This document shows positions 40,567 through 45,511 of a stretch of DNA of 45,511 bases, in pieces (the first letter of the stretch is position 1; every line of letters begins with the position of its first letter). Under the pieces are notes generated by a model that was not told the origin of the DNA, did no database searches, and was given only the letters and a program-made list of their open reading frames with translations. The DNA is from a virus: positions 1-45,511 of the IMG/VR virus record IMGVR_UViG_3300033153_003480; one strand, 5' to 3'. A program made the translations under genes and the position numbers.

Positions 40567-41247
40567 TTATCCCTCTGAGAAGAACGGTTCGTCGTCTTCT
40601 CTGTAAAGAGCTTCGTCTTTGAACATGATGTCGTCTGGTTCCTCGGGTATCCTCGTCACGTCCATTGCCCGGTCCTCGTCCTCGCGGAACTCGTCGGGCG
40701 GTGTTGGTTTGTCCCACGACACGGCTTTCTCCATCTCGCCGCGTCCCGGTATCGTAATCCTTGTATCCGCGAACTCGACACGGAAGAACGCCTTGACCTC
40801 TTCCTCTGTCTTGCAACTGGTGATGTTAGCGTGTATCTCTTTTATCTTATATTCTGACAGACGTTTCGGTCGCTCGATACCGTTCGCAACCCCTATCGCC
40901 TTGACTCTATCCATCCACTTCATTATCGCCCAGTGGTACGGCTGTTTCCATTTCGGTGTGCGGGGGTCCTTTGGATCATCCGCCGGTTCCTCACTCACGG
41001 TGTCACTTTTCCCTATCACTTCCAACTGACTGCGTGCGAGGTAGCACGCTTTCCGAAGATGCGGTAGCTTGAAATGACGTTTCGTGTCCGCCCGCTCGTA
41101 CAACATGTTAAGTCCCAGGTCGAACTCTTCCTTGCTGAAATACTGTATCTTTTGGTACATCATTATGAGGTACGACTTTGAGAACGAGCTATACTCTTCT
41201 TGAACCTTCTTGTACTCCATGTCGAAATATTCAGAGGTTAGTCTCAT
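40567..41247 (-). CDS. Hypothetical 226-aa protein, possible replication accessory
   Basis: The ATG at 41247 is preferred (GGGAGATAAC). The N-terminal helical part (KSYLIMMYQKIQYFSKEEFD; ERADTKRHFKLPHLRKACYL) looks like small phage replication accessory domains (helicase-loader N-terminal layout). The remainder is acidic. This is a weak resemblance; no motif is decisive. It lies in the recombination gene cluster. Confidence 0.5.
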   Translation of the reverse strand: MRLTSEYFDMEYKKVQEEYSSFSKSYLIMMYQKIQYFSKEEFDLGLNMLYERADTKRHFKLPHLRKACYLARSQLEVIGKSDTVSEEPADDPKDPRTPKWKQPYHWAIMKWMDRVKAIGVANGIERPKRLSEYKIKEIHANITSCKTEEEVKAFFRVEFADTRITIPGRGEMEKAVSWDKPTPPDEFREDEDRAMDVTRIPEEPDDIMFKDEALYREDDEPFFSEG

Positions 41248-41248
41248 G

Positions 41249-41455
41249 TTATCTCCCACAATCCGGGCAAACATATGTTCCACACCCCGGAGCCTCCGGG
41301 TCTTCCTTGAAATATGGAGGCCACTTTTCTTCTGGTTCTATCACCGTACTGCCAAAGATATTTCCGGTTTTCGTCATGTCGTGACCGTGCGGAGCAACCC
41401 CATATGAAGGATAACACCCCGCTTTGCACAACTCGTTCTGACATTCATCTCTCAT
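41249..41455 (-). CDS. Cys-rich zinc microprotein (68 aa)
   Basis: The ATG at 41455 follows GGAGGGTGGG. MRDECQNELCKAGCYPSYGV and CGTYVCPDCGR at the end provide at least six Cys, a zinc ribbon split between the two ends. It lies between the Cas4-like nuclease and the 226-residue gene. Confidence 0.6.
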   Translation of the reverse strand: MRDECQNELCKAGCYPSYGVAPHGHDMTKTGNIFGSTVIEPEEKWPPYFKEDPEAPGCGTYVCPDCGR

Positions 41456-42450
41456 CCCACCCTCCCTATATCAGTCCGCCACGAGACGGTATCATCTGTC
41501 TTGTACTGCTCTTTGACTTCATCCGGGAACTCGTACTTCGCTCTCGTCGAACGGCTACACCGGGCAAAGAAATCACCCACGATGAACTCGGCTTTCTTCT
41601 CGCCTAGCTCTTCTGCCTTTGCCTTAAACTGTGCTTTCACCTGTCCGTCTATTTTCTTGTACTCTTCTGCCGAGTCCTTTACCTCGTCGCGCCTTTCAAG
41701 GAGTTCACCGAGGGACTCATCATCTATCATCTGCACACCCGCACCCCAATCACGTCCAGAGAAACAGATGTGCCGGAACCCGCACCTCTCGCATATCTCG
41801 ATGTCGTCTGTCGCGGGAGCGTCGATGTCCTCACGGTCAACGTACTCGTTTATTGTCTCCGCTTTCTGTAGCAGGCTCTCCGCGTACTCGTAGTCGAGGT
41901 CGCAGGGGACCGGTTTCATCTGGCCTGACACCTTGTTCTTGAAAAAGAAAACACCCTCCTCGTTATTCGTCATAAGCATATAGCTTTGTACCTGCCCTGC
42001 GTACTTTCTTATGTAGTAGCGCTTGTTATTCAACACGCTGTCGTAGTCAGAGATTGACGACCAGTTATATGGTGACATGGTTTTGCCTTCAAACGGGATT
42101 TCGATGGGAATATGAATCGGGTGTTGGCAAAACCCGTCGATGTGACCCGACATATCTATTTTTTTATTCCCCATGCTCTTTATGTGGTACGATCGCTGTG
42201 TCTGCGTGATGACAAAACCCGCCTCCTCCAATGCTCTGTTCATGGCAGGTTCGTGCAGGTTCCCTTCATCGAACACGTACTGCAAACCGACATCGTGTGG
42301 CAATCTGTCGCGCCATCTCAGTCTACACATTACGAGGAACCGCAGACAGTCATGGCCTATGTCCGAGGCTCTGTTTGTTGGGTAAGGGCTAACCCTTATC
42401 TTTCGCCGCTTCGCTTCGTCTAGGGCTTCTCGTATCGCCTGAGCGTCCAT
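41452..42450 (-). CDS. Cas4-like PD-(D/E)XK nuclease with Fe-S cysteines (332 aa)
   Basis: Residues 35 (IGHDCLRF) and 220, 223, 229 (CERCGFRHIC) are the four cysteines that bind a [4Fe-4S] cluster in Cas4 / AddB-type nucleases. GHIDGF (Asp105), FEGK (Glu121, Lys123) and QVQSY (Gln153, Tyr157) are the PD-(D/E)XK active-site and QxxxY motifs. The enzyme should trim DNA ends to make single strands, acting with the putative annealing protein upstream. No CRISPR array is present, so phage recombination is the likely role. Confidence 0.82.
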   Translation of the reverse strand: MDAQAIREALDEAKRRKIRVSPYPTNRASDIGHDCLRFLVMCRLRWRDRLPHDVGLQYVFDEGNLHEPAMNRALEEAGFVITQTQRSYHIKSMGNKKIDMSGHIDGFCQHPIHIPIEIPFEGKTMSPYNWSSISDYDSVLNNKRYYIRKYAGQVQSYMLMTNNEEGVFFFKNKVSGQMKPVPCDLDYEYAESLLQKAETINEYVDREDIDAPATDDIEICERCGFRHICFSGRDWGAGVQMIDDESLGELLERRDEVKDSAEEYKKIDGQVKAQFKAKAEELGEKKAEFIVGDFFARCSRSTRAKYEFPDEVKEQYKTDDTVSWRTDIGRVG

Positions 42451-43446
42451 TTAGGAGTCCTCCTTGTCTTTTTTCTTGTTCAAAACAACTCCCATGCCGC
42501 GACAATCAGGGCAATCGTTGAGCGGCTCGTTTATCGTTTTCACAAGAGCCTTGCAATAGGAGTCTATCTTTTTCTTCAAATCCTCTTGGTTGTCGCCACG
42601 AAATCCTTTAATAGGCTCGTATCCTCCGTAGTTTTCAGGGGAAAATGTCATGGCGAAAACCTCGACAAGCCTCGAATTTCTGTAGCGTGTCTCATGTTTC
42701 GGTTTTCTTCGCTTATGCCAAAGATTTACATCAACCATATATTTCTCAACAACAGCAAGCGCAATTTTCTTTTTCACCGTAAAGCAAAAGTTGTAATCAG
42801 ACGTTATTTCTGCGACTTCGTAATTCATGTGTTGCTTAATATACTGCCGGACGATTCTATAGGTTTGCCCTGATGTGAACTCGCATGGTCTCGCCGGAAG
42901 CAGTATATCGGGAAAGATAATCTTATCAATTAGCTGATGTTGAACTTCTCCCTCCTTTAACTTCGTGGTACCCTCGTTAGCCCATTGTGTTTTCTGGACA
43001 TCATACGCAAACCCCTCGTATTCTCTTACCTCCTTTACCTCCATAAGCAAAACCCATTCAAATTCAACAGCCTCATTAACATCGTCTTGCTTGTCGCTTT
43101 CCTCCCGATACAGGGAGCGTAATTTTGAATATTCATCCCGCCATTCCGTGTACCCATCAACGATGTGTGTAACGACATCTTTTTCTAGCACCATTGGCGC
43201 TTTGTCAGATTGCATGTCTTCATCTATCAACACATACCTGTGATTTATGTCTGGCTGGCTCACGAGTTTTTCTATCTTTTTCGGCACCCCCTTCAATATG
43301 AGCCAATTTTTATGGCATGATTTTTTCGGCAATGCCCCGTCGAAAAATAATCTGCACAAGCCGTCTGAGTTGTATTTTCTATAGTTTTCCTTCTCCTCCT
43401 GAGCAACATAATATTTGTCCTCACACTTAATCGCAACAATCTTCAT
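42451..43446 (-). CDS. Hypothetical 331-aa protein with a C-terminal zinc pair
   Basis: The ATG at 43446 is set by GGGGAGGGGGAG and overlaps the GroES stop (TGATG). Internal CxxC near the C-terminus (CPDCRGMG) suggests one zinc knuckle. Many Lys, Glu and Tyr; it is more A/T-rich in appearance than its neighbours, which may hint at a separate origin. No catalytic motif recognised. Confidence 0.65.
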   Translation of the reverse strand: MKIVAIKCEDKYYVAQEEKENYRKYNSDGLCRLFFDGALPKKSCHKNWLILKGVPKKIEKLVSQPDINHRYVLIDEDMQSDKAPMVLEKDVVTHIVDGYTEWRDEYSKLRSLYREESDKQDDVNEAVEFEWVLLMEVKEVREYEGFAYDVQKTQWANEGTTKLKEGEVQHQLIDKIIFPDILLPARPCEFTSGQTYRIVRQYIKQHMNYEVAEITSDYNFCFTVKKKIALAVVEKYMVDVNLWHKRRKPKHETRYRNSRLVEVFAMTFSPENYGGYEPIKGFRGDNQEDLKKKIDSYCKALVKTINEPLNDCPDCRGMGVVLNKKKDKEDS

Positions 43447-43739
43447 CACTCCCCCTCCCCGAGCAACAACCATACGTCCTCTTCGAGTATGAGTTGGCAC
43501 TCTTCGCCATAGTAGTCTACCTCCATGCCTGCGTACTTGTCCATGAGTATCTTGTCGCCCACGGACACACAGACGGGTACTCGCGTCCCGTCATCCAGTC
43601 TGCGTCCGTTACCCACAGCCCGAACGTCCACAACAACTTGTTTCGTCTGCGCTGACTCCGGGATGTACAAAGTCCCGACTTTCTCAGCCGGATCAATCCG
43701 TTTCACTATCAGTCTGTCGCCGAACGGCACCAGTTCCAT
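43446..43739 (-). CDS. groES: GroES-like co-chaperonin (97 aa)
   Basis: The ATG at 43739 has GGAGGAG six bases upstream. The protein starts MELVPFGDRLIVKRIDPAEK, has the mobile-loop KVGTLYIPESA (about 20-30, hydrophobic LYI) and the core VVVDVRAVGNGRRLDDGTRV, VSVGDKILMDKYAG. All are Cpn10 features and the length fits GroES. Phages such as T4 use their own co-chaperonin with host GroEL to fold capsid proteins. No groEL is present, so it must work with the host's. Confidence 0.88.
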   Translation of the reverse strand: MELVPFGDRLIVKRIDPAEKVGTLYIPESAQTKQVVVDVRAVGNGRRLDDGTRVPVCVSVGDKILMDKYAGMEVDYYGEECQLILEEDVWLLLGEGE

Positions 43740-44658
43740 CTTCATCTCCTCCAAGAATAATAATTGCCCCAGCCAAGAGTTCTTCAACTTTTATGAGAAT
43801 TTCTCTTGCTGACTTACTGCGGCATGTCGGGGTTTGTATTAGCTCTATGTCACGAGCCATCTTCAGCAGTTTGTCTTTGTCGGAAGCTGTTTTCTCGTTT
43901 TCAATTCTTTCGGCTTCTTCACGGATAGCTTTTGCCTCTGCGTCTTTCTTGGCCTGTAGTTCTGCCTCAACCTTAGCCCGCTCGCCAGCTTCCTTCTTTA
44001 GCTTTTCTTGATGGGCCTTCTCCTTCTTCCTCGCTTCTTCGAGAGCCTTGTCCTCGATAGCTTTCTTTTCCGCCTCAGACTTCTCCCTCTCTTTGCGTGC
44101 CTTATCTTCAAGTTCCCTCTGCTTTTTATCGGCCTCACGCCTCTGCTCGGCAAGTTTGCGTTCCCTCACTTCCGCTTCCTTCTTTAGCTTTTCATTCTCC
44201 TTGCGGACACGCTCTTGCTCTTCGGCCTGTCGCTTTTCCTCGGCAATCCTCTCTTCCTCCATACGAGCCTCAACCTCTCTGCGCTTGTCATCTTCCTCGG
44301 CCTTCTTCTTGAGTTCTACAAACTTCTCTTGACGCTCAAGATATTGCTCTGTCGTTTGGATGACAGCCTTGAGTGTCTTGGCTATTCCATCTATCAACTG
44401 ACCCTCAAGAAGAGAATCTTTCTTCAAGTCTTTGCGGGTGTTCTCGACATCTATCCTTTTCTTCCGCAGTTCGAGCCGCCCCACACGGGCTATCTGCATA
44501 TCCGATGTCTGCGCCTCGCTCGTAACAACTATCTCCTTTGCCTTCTTCTCCCAATCGGCAGCGCCATCGAAAAAACCCTTGAACTTGTCAAGGATTATTT
44601 GCGCCTTAGTCTTTTCCAGTCCGCTATCGTCCGCTAACTTCTGTAATTCGTTACTCAT
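43693..44658 (-). CDS. DUF1351-like coiled-coil recombination-cluster protein (321 aa)
   Basis: The ATG at 44658 has GGGGGAGAG upstream. The N-terminal ELRKKRIDVENTRKDLKKDS segment (about 65-85) matches the pattern of DUF1351-type phage proteins found beside recombinases. A very long Glu/Lys/Arg coil (about 115-270) and a short C-terminal domain (IQTPTCRSKSAREILIKVEE) follow. Its end overlaps the GroES start by 47 bases. Likely supports recombination or replication, as inferred from neighbours. Confidence 0.65.
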   Translation of the reverse strand: MSNELQKLADDSGLEKTKAQIILDKFKGFFDGAADWEKKAKEIVVTSEAQTSDMQIARVGRLELRKKRIDVENTRKDLKKDSLLEGQLIDGIAKTLKAVIQTTEQYLERQEKFVELKKKAEEDDKRREVEARMEEERIAEEKRQAEEQERVRKENEKLKKEAEVRERKLAEQRREADKKQRELEDKARKEREKSEAEKKAIEDKALEEARKKEKAHQEKLKKEAGERAKVEAELQAKKDAEAKAIREEAERIENEKTASDKDKLLKMARDIELIQTPTCRSKSAREILIKVEELLAGAIIILGGDEDGTGAVRRQTDSETD

Positions 44659-44818
44659 CACTCTCCCCCTCAAAGAATTTCTCAAGCGCTGTCGTTGTCA
44701 ACCAGTAGAAAACTACCGGGATAACAAACACAATATTCTCGTACTGCCCGGACACGAGGGAGGCAATAGCTCCCCCGATTACCATGCCGAGCATCGTGAA
44801 AAGTCTGATGTTCGTCAT
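44651..44818 (-). CDS. Two-helix membrane microprotein (55 aa)
   Basis: MTNIRLFTMLGMVIGGAIAS at the N-terminus and NIVFVIPVVFYWLTTTALEK in the middle are two hydrophobic helices; the tail is acidic (FEGESDE). It starts at the stop of the putative recombination gene (TAATG) and overlaps the coiled-coil gene by 8 bases. It may be a phage inner-membrane protein; an exclusion or lysis role is possible. Confidence 0.55.
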   Translation of the reverse strand: MTNIRLFTMLGMVIGGAIASLVSGQYENIVFVIPVVFYWLTTTALEKFFEGESDE

Positions 44819-45511
44819 TACTCAGCCGCTCCCGACTGACCCTTGTGCCAGTTCCGTATCTTGCCGAGCGTGGTACTAAGCCACTTGCCCGTCAACTGGT
44901 TCACGCTCGTAACGCCGGGGTTGTCGCCGAACTTCGTGGTCGCCTGCAAGAACTTCTTTGCCGCGTCCTCGGTCGGATGGAACTCCTTTATCATCTGCGC
45001 GATTTCCTTCTGGTGTTCCTTCTCGTCGCATGTCACTTCCTTCTTTCCCTTAAAGTCAACGCCCTTGCAATCCTCTTTCTTGATACCGACTCCCGAGAGT
45101 TCTTCCCACGTGAGGTTGTTAAGGCCGAGCATCTTACGGAGCGCCCTGCCGTGAAAGTTCGCCCGTGCTTTCTTCGTCATGGCGAGATAGTTCTCGTGGT
45201 CATCGCCCATGAACTTCTTTTCTTTGGCGTTCTTGTAGAACCCGCCCTCGTAGCTTGCCTCGATACCGAGTGCGCGTGAACCCATCTTGCCCTTGAAGAT
45301 GACTGCCTGCACCACGCCCTTGTAACAGTCCGGGTCGTCAAGAGAAATCTGTGTCCCGTCTTCGTTTACCACGTACCCCTTGATGGTCTCTTTCCCGTCA
45401 CGATCTAGCACCTCGTGGATACCGAATGGCCCCATGAAAACACTCACGCCGTCATCGTCCACAAAAGGCTTGCCGCCCTGGTTCGTGATGTTTGACGCTT
45501 TCAAGCGCTTC
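44818..45511 (-). CDS. Putative recombination / annealing-type protein (partial, runs off the right edge)
   Basis: The reading continues off the window edge. KASNITNQGGKPFVDDDGVS is followed by a GPFGIHEVLDRDGKETIKGY domain, and RANFHGRALRKMLGLNNLTW resembles helical parts of phage proteins found beside recombinases. On circle closure the N-terminus would come from the gene at 556. It is adjacent to the coiled-coil, Cas4-like and RusA genes, which supports a homologous-recombination role. The family is not identified with certainty. Confidence 0.5.
   Translation of the reverse strand, partial: KRLKASNITNQGGKPFVDDDGVSVFMGPFGIHEVLDRDGKETIKGYVVNEDGTQISLDDPDCYKGVVQAVIFKGKMGSRALGIEASYEGGFYKNAKEKKFMGDDHENYLAMTKKARANFHGRALRKMLGLNNLTWEELSGVGIKKEDCKGVDFKGKKEVTCDEKEHQKEIAQMIKEFHPTEDAAKKFLQATTKFGDNPGVTSVNQLTGKWLSTTLGKIRNWHKGQSGAAE
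45398..45511. repeat. Right copy of 114-bp terminal direct repeat
   Basis: Identical to 238-351, in the same orientation. It ends exactly at the window edge. Confidence 0.9.

Noticed and set aside
41244-41444. 66-aa minus ORF overlapping 41249-41455
   Set aside because: The other frame has a strong ribosome site and zinc Cys pairs.
1-45511. CRISPR array, integrase, reverse transcriptase or diversity-generating element
   Set aside because: No regularly spaced repeats, no recombinase or RT motifs seen in any protein.

Overview
The window is an almost complete genome of a tailed bacteriophage with a short-tail (podovirus-like) virion plan. It carries, in order, a small and large terminase, a portal, a scaffold, an HK97-type capsid protein, a tail adaptor, a tail nozzle, a glycine-zipper protein, a coiled-coil ejection protein, a 1613-residue ejection protein, fibres and lysis genes. 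I see no integrase, excisionase, DNA polymerase, RNA polymerase, rRNA or tRNA, so the phage probably uses host polymerases and gives no sign of lysogeny. Ejection-type virion proteins and proteins with Sec signal peptides suggest a Gram-negative host. The host itself cannot be named from this sequence. The last 114 bases (45398-45511) repeat bases 238-351, so the sequence very likely closes into a circle of about 45.16 kb.

Layout: genes run in two divergent blocks from a control region at about 5500-5880. The leftward block starts at a near-consensus sigma-70 promoter (5514-5542), runs to base 1, and continues across the circle junction from 45511 down to 38155. It holds many small, tightly overlapping early genes: zinc-binding microproteins, a DNA methyltransferase, a putative recombination protein, a DUF1351-like coiled-coil protein, a stand-alone GroES, a Cas4-like nuclease with the cysteines for an iron-sulfur cluster, and a RusA Holliday-junction resolvase. 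The rightward block starts at a second strong promoter (5714-5741). An MmcB-like nuclease and a replication-initiator-like protein come first. A further promoter (7603-7631) then precedes the terminases and all virion, lysis and accessory genes up to 38016. The two blocks converge at about 38017-38155.

Unusual content: (i) several genes in the virion block encode Sec signal peptides or N-terminal membrane anchors, including a 1210-residue IPT/TIG plus lectin-like adhesin between the capsid and tail genes; (ii) a GLUG-type beta-helix domain is inserted in the tail nozzle; (iii) structured leader RNAs and a three-tier hairpin lie in the rightward operon; (iv) the contig end contains a chimeric, partly duplicated and frameshifted copy of the putative recombination locus, which may be real recombination or an assembly effect.

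Function calls rest on motifs and gene order read by eye. No database search was run.
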